DNA of 64,000 nucleotides from assembly GCF_024298925.1 (NCBI RefSeq), contig NZ_CP101283.1:434001-498000 (forward strand). The letters are read 5' to 3'. Source of the stretch: Phenylobacterium sp. LH3H17. Lineage in GTDB: Bacteria > Pseudomonadota > Alphaproteobacteria > Caulobacterales > Caulobacteraceae. The translations under genes and the position numbers were made by a program. The notes below the pieces were generated by a model. That model worked only from the letters and a program-made list of their open reading frames with translations, did no database searches and was not told where the DNA came from. Below, piece after piece: positions 22,327-33,687 of the stretch. Within the stretch, counting starts at the first letter, position 1. The number at the start of each line of letters is the position of its first letter.

Positions 22327-22349
22327 GACTTCTTTCAAAGCCAAGCTTT

Positions 22350-22382
22350 AAAAGGCCGTGCGGGTTCCGTACGGCCTTTTTG
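22350..22382 (+). terminator. rpsU intrinsic terminator
   Basis: AAAGGCCGTGCGG pairs with CCGTACGGCCTTT across a GTT loop (one G-U), followed by TT. This is a classic Rho-independent terminator 24 bp after the stop. Confidence 0.88.
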
Positions 22383-22516
22383 CTGCCTGGAGCGCCGCCT
22401 TGGCGTGTAATGCGTTCACCGAACCGCGATGTTCGGTCGCGCGGCACGGGCCTTGCTGGAGTTTTGGGGTCCGCCCACCTATCTTGGGCAAGTGAGACAC
22501 TTATCGAAGGCGCGAC

Positions 22517-24394
<1,878 letters not shown>

Positions 24395-24418
24395 GGCCAA
24401 GGGTCTCCACCATTCTCC

Positions 24419-24452
24419 ACGCCCTCCCGATCCTGTATCGGGAGGGCGTTTT
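24419..24452 (+). terminator. ftsH intrinsic terminator
   Basis: ACGCCCTCCCGAT pairs with ATCGGGAGGGCGT (13 bp) around CCTGT, followed by TTTT. It separates ftsH from folP, which starts only about 20 bp later. Confidence 0.88.
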
Positions 24453-24470
24453 CATTTGGGCGAGGGCGCG

Positions 24471-25271
24471 ATGGTGAAGGTCATGGGGGTGGTCAACCTC
24501 ACCCCAGACAGCTTCTCCGACGGAGGCCGGTTCCTGGCGCCCTACGCGGCGCGTGCCCATGCCCGCGACCTGATCGCGCAAGGCGCCGACATCCTGGACC
24601 TCGGCGCGGAGTCCACCCGCCCCGGCGCCGCCCCCGTCTCCGCGGGCGACGAGATCGCCCGGCTGGTCCCGCTGATCGGGGCGATCCGCGCGGAGAGCGC
24701 CGTCGCCATTTCGGTGGACACGATGAAGCCCGAGGTGGCCCGCGCCGCCATGGCCGCCGGCGCCGACATCTGGAACGACGTCACGGCCCTGGGCTTTTCC
24801 GACGAGGCGCCGGCCGTCGCCGCCGAGCTCGGCTGCGGCGTTGTGCTGATGCATATGCAGGGCGAGCCCCGCACCATGCAGGCCGATCCACGCTACGACG
24901 ACGTGGTGGCCGAGGTGGCCGCGTTCCTGAATGTCCGGGCCGAGGTCGCAATGGCGGCCGGGGTGGCGCGCGAGAAGATCTGGCTCGATCCCGGGATCGG
25001 CTTCGGCAAGCGGCTGGAGCACAATCTGGCCCTGCTTGCCCATATGGACGTCCTGGTCGCCCTGGGCTTCCCGGTGCTGCTGGGGGTAAGCCGCAAGCGC
25101 TTCATCGCCGCCCTTGATCCCGCAGCCCTTCCTGCCGATACGCGCCTGCCAGGTTCGCTCGCCGCGGCCCTGGCGGGGGTCCAGGCCGGCGCGGCGGTCG
25201 TGCGGGTGCATGACGTCGCAGAGACGGTTCAGGCCCTCAAGGTCTGGGAGGCGATCAACCGCGCCCGATGA
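24471..25271 (+). CDS. folP: Dihydropteroate synthase
   Basis: This 266-residue TIM-barrel enzyme condenses p-aminobenzoate with dihydropterin pyrophosphate in folate synthesis. Motifs are [16 protein letters not shown] at the N terminus, [46 protein letters not shown] and GVSRKRFI. I chose the ATG at 24471; a TTG at 24456 is also possible. The position right after ftsH is common in alphaproteobacteria. Its end overlaps the convergent SDR gene by 17 bp. Confidence 0.94.
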   Translation: MVKVMGVVNLTPDSFSDGGRFLAPYAARAHARDLIAQGADILDLGAESTRPGAAPVSAGDEIARLVPLIGAIRAESAVAISVDTMKPEVARAAMAAGADIWNDVTALGFSDEAPAVAAELGCGVVLMHMQGEPRTMQADPRYDDVVAEVAAFLNVRAEVAMAAGVAREKIWLDPGIGFGKRLEHNLALLAHMDVLVALGFPVLLGVSRKRFIAALDPAALPADTRLPGSLAAALAGVQAGAAVVRVHDVAETVQALKVWEAINRAR

Positions 25272-25995
25272 AGGGCATCTTGGTGGCCATCACCGTCATG
25301 AACTGGACATTGGCGTCCAGCGGCAGGCCGGCCATGAACACCACCGCGTCGGCGACGGCCTTGACGTCCATCAGCGGCTCCGAGGCGAAGGTCCCATCGG
25401 CCTGGGGCACGCCCTTGGCCATGGCGCCGGTCATCTCGGTGGCGGCGTTGCCGATGTCGATCTGGCCGCAGGCGATGTCATAGGCGCGTCCGTCCAGCGA
25501 GGTCGACCGGGTGAGCCCGGTGATGGCGTGCTTGGTGGTCGTATAGGCCACCGAAAAGGGCCGCGGGACGTGGGCCGAGATCGAGCCGTTGTTGATGATC
25601 CGCCCGCCCATCGGCGTCTGGGCCTTCATCATCCGGAACGCGCCGCGGGTGCAGAGGAAGGCGCCGGTGAGGTTGACGTCGACCACCCGCTTCCAGTTCT
25701 CGAGCGAGAGGTCTTCCAGCCGCCCGCCCGCTGAGGCGCCGGCGTTGTTGAACAGCAGGTCCAGGCGCTTGTGACCGACGCTGATGGCCGCGAACAGATC
25801 GTGGACCTGGCTTTCGTCGGCGATGTCGGTCGGCACCACCAGGGCCCGGTCCGGCGCATGGGCGGCCGTGGCCACCAGCGCATCGGCCCGCCGTCCGGCC
25901 AGGACCACCTTCCAGCCGGCGTCCAGCAAGCCGTGCGCCGCAGCGCGACCAATGCCGGAGCCCGCGCCGGTGACGAGTGCGATCTTGTCTGTCAT
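25255..25995 (-). CDS. SDR family oxidoreductase
   Basis: This 246-residue Rossmann enzyme has [23 protein letters not shown], a catalytic serine in [12 protein letters not shown] and [10 protein letters not shown] (YxxxK). [11 protein letters not shown] after the second strand suggests NADP preference. It is a single gene convergent with folP. Substrate unknown. Confidence 0.9.
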   Translation of the reverse strand: MTDKIALVTGAGSGIGRAAAHGLLDAGWKVVLAGRRADALVATAAHAPDRALVVPTDIADESQVHDLFAAISVGHKRLDLLFNNAGASAGGRLEDLSLENWKRVVDVNLTGAFLCTRGAFRMMKAQTPMGGRIINNGSISAHVPRPFSVAYTTTKHAITGLTRSTSLDGRAYDIACGQIDIGNAATEMTGAMAKGVPQADGTFASEPLMDVKAVADAVVFMAGLPLDANVQFMTVMATKMPFIGRG

Positions 25996-26097
25996 CCGGT
26001 CAAGCTAGCAGGGCGGGGTGCGACCACGCCATGAGAGAACGGCGGACGTCGCGCAAATCCCGATGCATTTCGCCGCCGGTCACGCTAGGTCCAGGCC

Positions 26098-26900
<803 letters not shown>

Positions 26901-26904
<4 letters not shown>

Positions 26905-27470
26905 GCCGGGACCTGACCGAGAGGCTGGAGGCCATCCTGCGCGCCGCGCCGAGCCTGATGCAGGTCATGGAGACGGCCCGGGAACTCGACCTACCGGACT
27001 GGCTGCTGTTCTCAGGGGCCATCTATCAGCGGGCCCTGAACCATCTCACCGGCCGCGACCCCGACTACGGGATCAAGGACTACGATCTGGGCTATTTCGA
27101 TCCGGACGTCAGCTACGAGGCCGAGGACGTGGTCATCAAGCGAGTGGCGGCCGCCTTCGAACCGCGGCTGCGCGAGATGGTCGAGGTGCGCAATCAGGCC
27201 CGCGTTCACCTGTGGTTCGAAGGCAAGTTCGGCGAGCCCTATGCGCCGCTCGGCTCGAGCGCCGAGGCCCTGGGACGGTTCACCAGCGCGACCTTCGCCG
27301 TGGGCGCGCGGCTGCAGCGGGACGGGCGGATGACGATCGTCGCGCCCTTCGGCCTGGACGACATTTTCGCTCTGCGCCTGCGCCCCAATCCGACCCGAAG
27401 GACCAATGGATTCCTGCGTACGGCGCAGGCGGCCCAGGCCCGCTGGCCGGAACTCTCGATCGAGGCCTAG
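26901..27470 (+). CDS. Nucleotidyltransferase-family protein (DUF925-like)
   Basis: This 189-residue protein has an N-terminal helical part and a nucleotidyltransferase-like core, DPDYGIKDYDLGYFD, with a DxD-like acidic pair. ARVHLWFEGKFG and FGLDDIFALRLRPNP follow. The family is widespread and uncharacterised. The ATG at 26901 overlaps the thiD stop by 4 bp, so it is co-translated with ThiD. The far longer upstream frame (to 25977) lies inside thiD and is rejected. Confidence 0.8.
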
Positions 27471-27910
27471 AGGTAGCCGGGCCCGCGGATCTCCATCCAG
27501 CTTTCTGGAGCGGTCAGCGGAACGAACCCGAACTGGGCGTAGAGCCCATGGGCGTCGCGGGTGGCCAGGTGCAGGCGGCGGAAGCCCTGCATGTCCGGAT
27601 GATCCTTCAGATAGGCCATCATGACCTTGCCGAGGTTGGCGCCGCGATAGGCCTCGCCCACGAAGACGTCGCAGATCCAGCCGAAGGTCGCCCGGTCGGT
27701 GACCACGCGGGCCATGCCGGCCATGGTCCCGTCGGGGGCGTAGACGCCCACGACCAGGCTGTGGTCCAGCGACTTGTCGAACAGGTCCCGCGGGATGCCG
27801 GGCGCCCAGTAACTCTCGCCGGCGATCCAACCATGGGCGCGGTCACGGTCGAAGCGTGCGGCCTCGTCGCTCACGACGAAGCCATCGGCGGTGCGGGTCT
27901 CGTGGGGCAT
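27467..27910 (-). CDS. GNAT family N-acetyltransferase
   Basis: This 147-residue protein has the GNAT core. The sheet VVGVYAPDGTMAGMARVVTD leads into DVFVGEAYRGANLGKVMM, whose RGANLGK is the variant acetyl-CoA pyrophosphate loop (Q/RxxGxG/A). HLATRDAHGLYAQFGFVPL follows. The substrate is unknown. It overlaps the convergent nucleotidyltransferase gene by 4 bp and is 10 bp downstream of the hybrid kinase gene on the same strand, so the two may be one operon. Confidence 0.87.
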   Translation of the reverse strand: MPHETRTADGFVVSDEAARFDRDRAHGWIAGESYWAPGIPRDLFDKSLDHSLVVGVYAPDGTMAGMARVVTDRATFGWICDVFVGEAYRGANLGKVMMAYLKDHPDMQGFRRLHLATRDAHGLYAQFGFVPLTAPESWMEIRGPGYL

Positions 27911-27919
27911 GGACGTTCT

Positions 27920-29611
27920 CTAGGCGGTGAGGGCGACGGGCGCGGGCGCCTCGGTCAGAGCCTGCTCGATCGCCGCGAACAGCTCCTTAGCCTCCACCGG
28001 CTTCATGACAAAGCCGCTCATCCCCGCGGCCATGCAGGCGGCCACCTCCTTGGGCGCCACCGAGGCCGTGAGCGCGATGACCGGCGTGGCCTGGTTGGGG
28101 CCCGGCTCCGCCCGCAGGCGCCGCACGGCCTCCATGCCGCCCATGCGGGGCATGTTGAGGTCCATGAGCACGAGGTCGAAGGGCTGGGTCGCCAGCTGTT
28201 CCAGGGCCTCGATTCCGTCCTGGGCCACGGCGAGCTCGTCGCAGGCGCCCTGCAGCATCAGGGTGAAGGCGCGGCGGTTGATCTCGTGGTCGTCAACGAT
28301 CAACAGGCGCAGGCCCTCGCGATCCTGGGTCGCGTCCACCACGACGGACGGCGGCGCGGCGGCGGGCAGCCTGACCTGGAGATGGAAGGCCGATCCCTGG
28401 CCCGGCGCGCTCTCCACCGCCAGGTCGCCGCCCATCAGGCGGGAGAGTTCGCGGCTGATATTGAGGCCGAGGCCGGTTCCGCCATGGGTCCGCGCGACAC
28501 TGTCGCTGGCCTGGCCGTAGGGGGTGAACAGGCGGTCAAGTTGATCGGCGTCCATTCCCGGGCCGGTGTCGATCACCGACAGGGTCGCCTGGCCGTCCGG
28601 GCCTGACGTGAACTTCAGGGTGACGGAACCGGCGTCGGTGAACTTCAGCGCGTTGGAGAACAGGTTGTTGAGCACCTGGCGCACGCGGGTCGGGTCACCC
28701 TCGACCCAGGCCGGGACCTGGCGCGCGCCCTCGACGCGGAAGCGCAGATCGCGGCGGCGGGCCTCGGGCGCCCAGAAGCGGACGGTCTCCAACATCAGAC
28801 GGCGCAGGTCGAAGGGCGTGACCTCCACGCCCATCTTGCCGGCCTCGATCTTGGAAAGGTCGAGCAGGTCGTCCAGCAGGGTCCGCATCATCCGCGCCGA
28901 GGAGCCGATCAGATCCAGATTGGAGGCCCTGGCGCCGGCGGCTTCTGGCCGGCCCGCCTCAACGGCGCCGGCCAGGATGGCGCTGATGGGGGTGCGCAGC
29001 TCGTGGCTGACCATGGCGACGAAGGCGGACTTGGCGGCGTCGGCGGCCTCGGCCCTGGCGCGCGCCTCGCCCTCGGCGATGAGCGCGCGGGCGGCGGCGC
29101 GCCAGATCATGGCTGTGCAGGCGACGATCAGGACCGCGGAGATGGCGAGCGCCACGGCATGGCGGACTTCGGCCCCTATGGCGATCGCCGCGAAGGGCAT
29201 TGCGGCCAGGAAGAAGGCGAAGGGCCAGGCGCTCGCCACGAAAGCCTGCAGTGATTTCTGGCTGGTCAGGGCGGTGTTGAGCAGGCCCCCGCACATCAGC
29301 GCGATGGCGCAGGCCAGGCCCCAGGCGCCGTCCATGACCGGACCCATGGCGCCATAGGCTCCAAAGACAATCGCGTTGGTGGACAGCAGGGCCAGGCTTG
29401 CGACGGTCGAGAGGTCGCCGCGGCGGAGGAGCAGATGCTCGACGAACTGGAGGCCCATATAAACGGCGAACCAGCCGAAGGCGAAGGCCCAGCCGACGGT
29501 GGTTCCGAAACCCGCCAGCATCGCCACGGCCACGCCGATGCGGAAGCGTGCCTGGGACCGCCTCGCGGCCAGGACCTCCATCAGGTCGGACGAGATGCGG
29601 ACAGCGCCCAT
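27920..29611 (-). CDS. Membrane-bound hybrid histidine kinase with C-terminal receiver
   Basis: This 563-residue protein has five or six hydrophobic helices in residues 20-180 and no obvious periplasmic domain. HisKA follows, with H-box [17 protein letters not shown], then HATPase_c ([26 protein letters not shown]) and a receiver with [12 protein letters not shown], acceptor [12 protein letters not shown] and lysine VMKPVEAKE. The input is probably membrane-state or a small hydrophobic ligand. No cognate output regulator is adjacent. The ATG at 29611 is the first in frame. Confidence 0.9.
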   Translation of the reverse strand: MGAVRISSDLMEVLAARRSQARFRIGVAVAMLAGFGTTVGWAFAFGWFAVYMGLQFVEHLLLRRGDLSTVASLALLSTNAIVFGAYGAMGPVMDGAWGLACAIALMCGGLLNTALTSQKSLQAFVASAWPFAFFLAAMPFAAIAIGAEVRHAVALAISAVLIVACTAMIWRAAARALIAEGEARARAEAADAAKSAFVAMVSHELRTPISAILAGAVEAGRPEAAGARASNLDLIGSSARMMRTLLDDLLDLSKIEAGKMGVEVTPFDLRRLMLETVRFWAPEARRRDLRFRVEGARQVPAWVEGDPTRVRQVLNNLFSNALKFTDAGSVTLKFTSGPDGQATLSVIDTGPGMDADQLDRLFTPYGQASDSVARTHGGTGLGLNISRELSRLMGGDLAVESAPGQGSAFHLQVRLPAAAPPSVVVDATQDREGLRLLIVDDHEINRRAFTLMLQGACDELAVAQDGIEALEQLATQPFDLVLMDLNMPRMGGMEAVRRLRAEPGPNQATPVIALTASVAPKEVAACMAAGMSGFVMKPVEAKELFAAIEQALTEAPAPVALTA

Positions 29612-29694
29612 GCCTGGCCTTTGTCAGTCGAGTCACTTGGCATAACGCGTTACGTGCTAACCCCCCGTAAACCAGCGGTCCCCGAGCGCACGAA

Positions 29695-29724
29695 AAGGGG
29701 GACGGCCGTGAAGCCGTCCCCCTT
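29695..29724. terminator. Terminator hairpin upstream of the charged-repeat gene region
   Basis: AAGGGGGACGGC pairs with GCCGTCCCCCTT (12 bp) around CGTGAA. It lies just 3' of the minus-strand gene at 29771 and is likely its terminator. Confidence 0.7.
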
Positions 29725-29770
29725 CCGCTCTCCTCACCCGCGACGTCGCCGCCGCAGGGCGCTTGAGGCT

Positions 29771-30466
29771 TTAGCGGCGCTGGCCGTAGCCGTCGCGGTA
29801 GCGCTCATCGTCCCGCCGTTCCCAGCGGATCCGCGCGGCCAGGGTGTTGAAGCGACGGTCCAGGTCGGTGCGTTCCCAGGCCGACAGCCCGTTGACCCGA
29901 TAGCGGGCCTCGAGCCGCGCGATGACCTGGAAGTCGGCCCGCAGGCGATAGGCCTCGCGAGTGGTGATCTTCCCGCTACGCACGCCTTGATCGATCCGGC
30001 GATCGAGCTGCGCCTGGCGCTGGTTGATGTTCATCCAGCGGCCCTGGCCGTCACGCCAGTTGTTGTTATCCCAGCGGCCATTGTCGTCGTTGTCCCAACG
30101 ACCATTGTTGTCGTTGTCCCAACGACCATTGCCGTTATCCCGGCGGTCCTGGCTGTCGTTGCGATCATAGCGGATGCGGTTCGACAGGGCGTCGAACCGG
30201 CGATCCAGATCCTCGCGTTCCCAGGCCGACAGGCCGTCGACGCGATAGCGGGCTTCCAGGCGGGCCACGTCGTTGAACGCGCTGCGCAGCTCGACTGCCT
30301 CGCTGCGGGTCAGGTCGCCCGAGCGGACGCCGGCGTCGATGCGGGCGTCGAGGGTGGCCTGGCGTTCATTGATCGAGCTCCAGGCCTGGGCCGAGGCCGT
30401 GCCGGCCGACAGGGCGAGCACCGAGGCGGCGGCGGCGGCGAATAGGGTCAGGGTCTTGTTTTTCAT
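29771..30466 (-). CDS. Secreted protein with internally duplicated domain and Asn/Asp-Trp linker
   Basis: This 231-residue protein has a signal peptide (cleavage after GTASA) and two copies of a roughly 65-residue helical module. Copy 1 begins INERQATLDARIDAGVRSG; copy 2 begins INQRQAQLDRRIDQGVRSG. Both continue with LEARYRV(D/N)GLSAWER and DLDRRF. The linker repeats NGRWDND-like units, encoded by 24-bp tandem DNA repeats (30081-30128 and diverged flanks). It is periplasmic by inference; I know no function. TGAAC-N16-CGTT, one base off the EcfG consensus, lies upstream at 30521-30545. Confidence 0.72.
   Translation of the reverse strand: MKNKTLTLFAAAAASVLALSAGTASAQAWSSINERQATLDARIDAGVRSGDLTRSEAVELRSAFNDVARLEARYRVDGLSAWEREDLDRRFDALSNRIRYDRNDSQDRRDNGNGRWDNDNNGRWDNDDNGRWDNNNWRDGQGRWMNINQRQAQLDRRIDQGVRSGKITTREAYRLRADFQVIARLEARYRVNGLSAWERTDLDRRFNTLAARIRWERRDDERYRDGYGQRR
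30081..30128. repeat. 24-bp tandem repeat inside the duplicated-domain gene
   Basis: Two adjacent 24-bp units (30081-30104 and 30105-30128) differ at one base. More diverged partial units lie on both sides. They encode the NGRWDNDN-type linker and are an obvious place for length variation between strains. Confidence 0.8.
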
Positions 30467-30561
30467 GGTGATCTCCTAAGTCGTTCCTCCGGCGTCGCCC
30501 CCCGCCGGCATGGCGAGGGAAACGAGCCGAAGGATGATTGGTTCAGCGGCGGCCGGGCCGC

Positions 30562-31005
30562 TTAACGGCGCTCGCCGTAGCCGTAGCCGTACTCATTGCG
30601 CTCTTGGCGCAGGCGGTGCTCGATCGAGGCGTAGCGCTGTTCGATGGCGCGGCGTTCGGCGGTCGTGTAGCCGTTGCGGCGATAGCGGTCGGCCAGGTTC
30701 TCAACCGCCTGCACATAGCCCCTCAGGCGCGCGGCTTCCTGGTAACTGAGGTCCCCACGGCGCTCGGCCCTTTCGATGCGCCATTGCAGGCGATCGGCGC
30801 GGTCGTTGCGCTCGTAGCGATTTCCGCGATCGTAGCGGTCGCCGCCATCGTAGCGATTTCCGCGATCATAGCGGTCGCCGCCATCGTAGCCGCGTTCGTA
30901 AGTGCGCTCATAGGTGCGATGGCCGTCATAGGATTGGGCGGCGGCCGGGACGGCGGCGGCGGTCAAGGCGGCGGCCGCTGTCAGGGAGAGCAGGATCTTC
31001 TTCAT
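30562..31005 (-). CDS. Secreted Arg/Tyr/Asp-rich protein with tandem repeat
   Basis: This 147-residue protein has a signal peptide (cleavage after VPAAA). A low-complexity stretch follows (YDGGDRYDRGNRYDGGDRYD), then a helical C-terminal module LQWRIERAERRGDLSYQEAARLRG with ADRYRRNGYTTAERRAIEQRY. The C-terminal module resembles the repeated domain of the neighbouring gene at 29771, so the two are probably distant paralogs. The function is unknown. GAGGACC lies upstream of the ATG. Confidence 0.7.
   Translation of the reverse strand: MKKILLSLTAAAALTAAAVPAAAQSYDGHRTYERTYERGYDGGDRYDRGNRYDGGDRYDRGNRYERNDRADRLQWRIERAERRGDLSYQEAARLRGYVQAVENLADRYRRNGYTTAERRAIEQRYASIEHRLRQERNEYGYGYGERR
30814..30885. 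repeat. 36-bp tandem repeat (two units)
   Basis: Units 30814-30849 and 30850-30885 differ by one base and encode the 12-residue GGDRYDRGNRYD-type repeat of the secreted protein. It is in frame, so unit gain or loss would keep the protein intact. Confidence 0.85.
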
Positions 31006-31135
31006 TGGGTCCTCCTTGGACGTCGACGCCGCCTGGTGAGGCGACGTTGAGCCCTAGATGACCCCATCCCAGGTGAAACGGACCTGAGGCGGTCGTTGTC
31101 TGACGTTCAGATGGACGTGGGCGCCAGATGAGCGG

Positions 31136-33040
31136 CTAGGCGGCGGTGGCCGAAGCCTGCGACGCGCCGACGGTGGCCGCTTCGCTCAGCGCGCGGCTGA
31201 TGGCGTCGTACAGCTTGGAGATCTCGATCGGCTTGGCCACGTGGCCGTCCATGCCGGCCGCGAGATATTCCTCGACCTGGTGGGAGAGGGCGTTGGCCGT
31301 GAGCGCCACGATGGGCGTACGCGGGCGGCCGCGCTCGGCCTCGGCGGCGCGAATGGCGCGGGCCGAGTCGATGCCGTCCATCACCGGCATCTGGATATCC
31401 ATCAGGATCAGGTCGTAGGCCCCATCGCGCCAGGCCTCGAAGGCCAGCTTGCCGTCGGCGACGATGTCGATCTCGATGCCAAGCGAGCCCATGACCGCGG
31501 CCAGCACCTGCTGATTGGTCGGGTTGTCCTCGGCGGCCAGCAGGCGCAGGGCGCCTTCGTCGGCGCCCTCGGCGGCGGCCTGGACAGCGACGATCGAAGG
31601 GGCCGCCACCTCGCCGCGTTCCAGCGGCAGCTCGACGATGAAGACCGAACCCTGGCCTTCTCGGCTCTCCACCGAGATCACCCCTCCCATCATCTGGGTC
31701 AGCTCGCGGCAGATGGCCAGGCCGAGGCCCGTGCCGCCGAACCGGCGGGTGGCCGAGTTGTCGGCCTGGGTGAACTTCTCGAACAGGGCGGCCTGCTTCT
31801 CGGCGGCGATGCCGACGCCTGTGTCGCGGACGGTCAGGCGCAGGTCGCCGCTGTCGGGGGCCACGTCGAAGGTCGCGCTGACCTCGCCCTGCAGGGTGAA
31901 TTTCACGGCGTTGGAGAGCAGGTTGCCCACCACCTGGCGGATGCGGTCGGCGTCGCCGCGCCAGGCGCCGCGGGCCGCCTCGGCCACTTCGACCTTGAAC
32001 GACAGCCCCTTGCGTTCCGCGACCACGGCGAAGCTCTCGCGAGTGGGGGCGAGCGCGGTCTCCAGGTCGAAGTCGTCGACCAGCAGGGTCAGCTTGCCGG
32101 CCTCGATCTTGGAGAGGTCCAGCACGTCGTTCAGCACGGCCAGCAGCAGGCCGCCCGACTGGCGGATCACGTCCAGGCGTTCGCGTTGCACGTGGGTCAG
32201 GTCGCCCATGGACATGACCTCGGCCATGGCCAGGACGCCGTTCAGCGGCGTGCGGATCTCGTGGCTCATATTGGCCAGGAACTGGGATTTCAGCACATTG
32301 GCGGCGTTGGCGGCGTCGCGGGCCTCGACCAGCTCGCGCAGGGTGCGCTGCAGGGCCTGCTCGCGTTCATCGAGTTTCGCCAAAAGGTGGTTGAAGCTGT
32401 CGGTCAGGCTGCGGAACAGGGCGTCGTCCGCCGCAACCTCGACGGGCGCGAAGCTGCCGCTTCCGGCGACCTCGTGCATGGCTTCCGACAGTTTCTGGAC
32501 CGGCGCGATCACGCGAGAGGCGAGTCCGCGCGCCAGGAACAGCGCCACGCCGACGCCACCGAAGAACAGCGCGCCGGTCAGGGCGATGAATTGCGGGAGC
32601 AGGGCGGTGAGGCGCGGCGTCTCCGCCGTCATCACCAGTTCTCCCACCTGGGCGCCGCCAGCGCGGACCGGCGTGCGGAGAATTTCGGTCTCCAGGGCGT
32701 CGGTTCCGCCGGCGCGGGCGAAGGTCGCCACCTTCCGACCCTGGCTGTCGAACAGCTGGGCGCCGATCACCCGATCGGCCTTGGCGAGGGCCGAGATGGA
32801 GGCTGCGGCGGCGTCCGTATCCCGTTCCGAGAGCGCCTGTCCGGCCGCGCTGGCGGTGATCTCCGACAGCGCCACATGGCTCTGATGGGTCTGCTCGCGG
32901 GCCACCGCCCACTGCTGCAGCATGAAGGTCAGGCAGGCGGCGACCAGCACAACCACGGTGGTGATCAGGGCCACGCCGGCCACGCGCGCATGGAAGGTCG
33001 CGTGGTGGGCCGTGCCGGTCTTGCGAGGCTGGTCGGTCAT
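31136..33040 (-). CDS. Membrane hybrid histidine kinase with periplasmic sensor and receiver
   Basis: This 634-residue protein has one membrane helix near residues 18-40, a periplasmic sensor of about 100 residues, a second helix (FIALTGALFFGGVGVALFLA) and a HAMP-like linker. HisKA follows, with H-box ANMSHEIRTPLNGVLAM, then HATPase_c (GNLLSNAVKFT, DTGVGIA, GGTGLGLAI) and a receiver with acceptor LILMDIQMPVMDG and lysine VAKPIEI. The start at 33040 precedes the membrane helix; an in-frame start at 33124 adds 28 residues. It has the same domain order as the kinase at 27920 but a different sensor. No adjacent output regulator. Confidence 0.9.
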   Translation of the reverse strand: MTDQPRKTGTAHHATFHARVAGVALITTVVVLVAACLTFMLQQWAVAREQTHQSHVALSEITASAAGQALSERDTDAAAASISALAKADRVIGAQLFDSQGRKVATFARAGGTDALETEILRTPVRAGGAQVGELVMTAETPRLTALLPQFIALTGALFFGGVGVALFLARGLASRVIAPVQKLSEAMHEVAGSGSFAPVEVAADDALFRSLTDSFNHLLAKLDEREQALQRTLRELVEARDAANAANVLKSQFLANMSHEIRTPLNGVLAMAEVMSMGDLTHVQRERLDVIRQSGGLLLAVLNDVLDLSKIEAGKLTLLVDDFDLETALAPTRESFAVVAERKGLSFKVEVAEAARGAWRGDADRIRQVVGNLLSNAVKFTLQGEVSATFDVAPDSGDLRLTVRDTGVGIAAEKQAALFEKFTQADNSATRRFGGTGLGLAICRELTQMMGGVISVESREGQGSVFIVELPLERGEVAAPSIVAVQAAAEGADEGALRLLAAEDNPTNQQVLAAVMGSLGIEIDIVADGKLAFEAWRDGAYDLILMDIQMPVMDGIDSARAIRAAEAERGRPRTPIVALTANALSHQVEEYLAAGMDGHVAKPIEISKLYDAISRALSEAATVGASQASATAA

Positions 33041-33231
33041 GGCGCTCGGCGTTCCATCGAGCGCTTTACCTAGTCGATTTCCCCTAACGGTTTGCTTCCA
33101 CGGTCCCGCTCGGACCTCGCCCATCAGGGGAATTCGACGGAATCTGTTGCCTTTCCGACACAGTCACAACCGTTGCGCGCAGTTGTCGCGGGAAATCATA
33201 GTTAACCGAACGTGAATCTATTAGACGCCCC

Positions 33232-33246
33232 TTAACCTCTGGTTTA
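33232..33246 (+). promoter_or_regulatory. Possible CtrA-binding site
   Basis: TTAA-N7-TTTA lies about 40 bp before the ATG at 33287, matching the CtrA consensus TTAA-N7-TTAA at seven of eight bases. The surrounding 246-bp intergenic region (33041-33286) is AT-richer than its neighbours and also carries a GAATC (GANTC) CcrM-type site near 33214. No gene is seen in it. Confidence 0.35.
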
Positions 33247-33286
33247 CCTTAGCTTCCGGTAAGTTAATTCCTCGGAGGGGTTTCCC

Positions 33287-33622
33287 ATGGAAAAGGCGTT
33301 TGTCGCACAGCGTGTCGCGACCAAATTGTTCTCGACGGAAGCGGCGGTCGATCAGGCCATGGTTGAAGCCGCCGAGCTGATGGCGGACCTCCTGAAGGCC
33401 CGCCAGGACGTTAAGGTGTCGATGGTGTTCGCCGACGACGTGCAAGTGAAGCTGATGGCGGCCGTCAAGGCGCTCAGCGAAGCCCGCACCGCGATGGTGG
33501 GCGTGCACAACGAACTGGCCGAAGCTCAGCTTCGCCTGGGCGTGCGGACCAAGATGAACGGCTACGAAAAGCCGCCCATGGCCCTCGCCGTTCAAAAGAC
33601 CCTGATGCGCGAAGTCGGCTAA
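33287..33622 (+). CDS. Conserved hypothetical helical protein
   Basis: This 111-residue protein without signal or membrane helix begins MEKAFVAQRVATKLFSTEAA. It is predicted all-helical, with two long amphipathic stretches (AAVDQAMVEAAELMADLLKA and LMAAVKALSEARTAMVGVHN). A strong CGGAGGGG ribosome site precedes the ATG, suggesting high expression. It resembles small uncharacterised Caulobacterales proteins, possibly a coiled-coil dimer. The upstream CtrA-like site hints at cell-cycle control, but I cannot assign a function. Confidence 0.75.
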   Translation: MEKAFVAQRVATKLFSTEAAVDQAMVEAAELMADLLKARQDVKVSMVFADDVQVKLMAAVKALSEARTAMVGVHNELAEAQLRLGVRTKMNGYEKPPMALAVQKTLMREVG

Positions 33623-33654
33623 CCCCCGACTTGGTTGCAATAGTTTAACTGGTG

Positions 33655-33684
33655 TTGCGCCCCTAATCTCGGTTAGGGGCGCAA
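33655..33684 (+). promoter_or_regulatory. 12-bp inverted repeat covering the ribosome site of the 33688 gene
   Basis: TTGCGCCCCTAA and TTAGGGGCGCAA are perfect complements around TCTCGG. The right arm contains the only Shine-Dalgarno-like sequence (AGGGG) for the ATG three bases later. The stem has no T-run. It could hide the ribosome site in RNA, or be a dyad operator in DNA. Confidence 0.6.
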
Positions 33685-33687
33685 TGC

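Noticed and set aside
22418-22437. LexA-like dyad ACCGAAC/GTTCGGT upstream of ftsH
   Set aside because: The GAAC and GTTC half-sites are inverted with a 6-nt loop, not direct repeats with 7-nt spacing, so it does not match the alphaproteobacterial LexA box.
30814-30885. Possible CRISPR array
   Set aside because: The 36-bp units are directly adjacent with no spacers and encode an in-frame peptide repeat.
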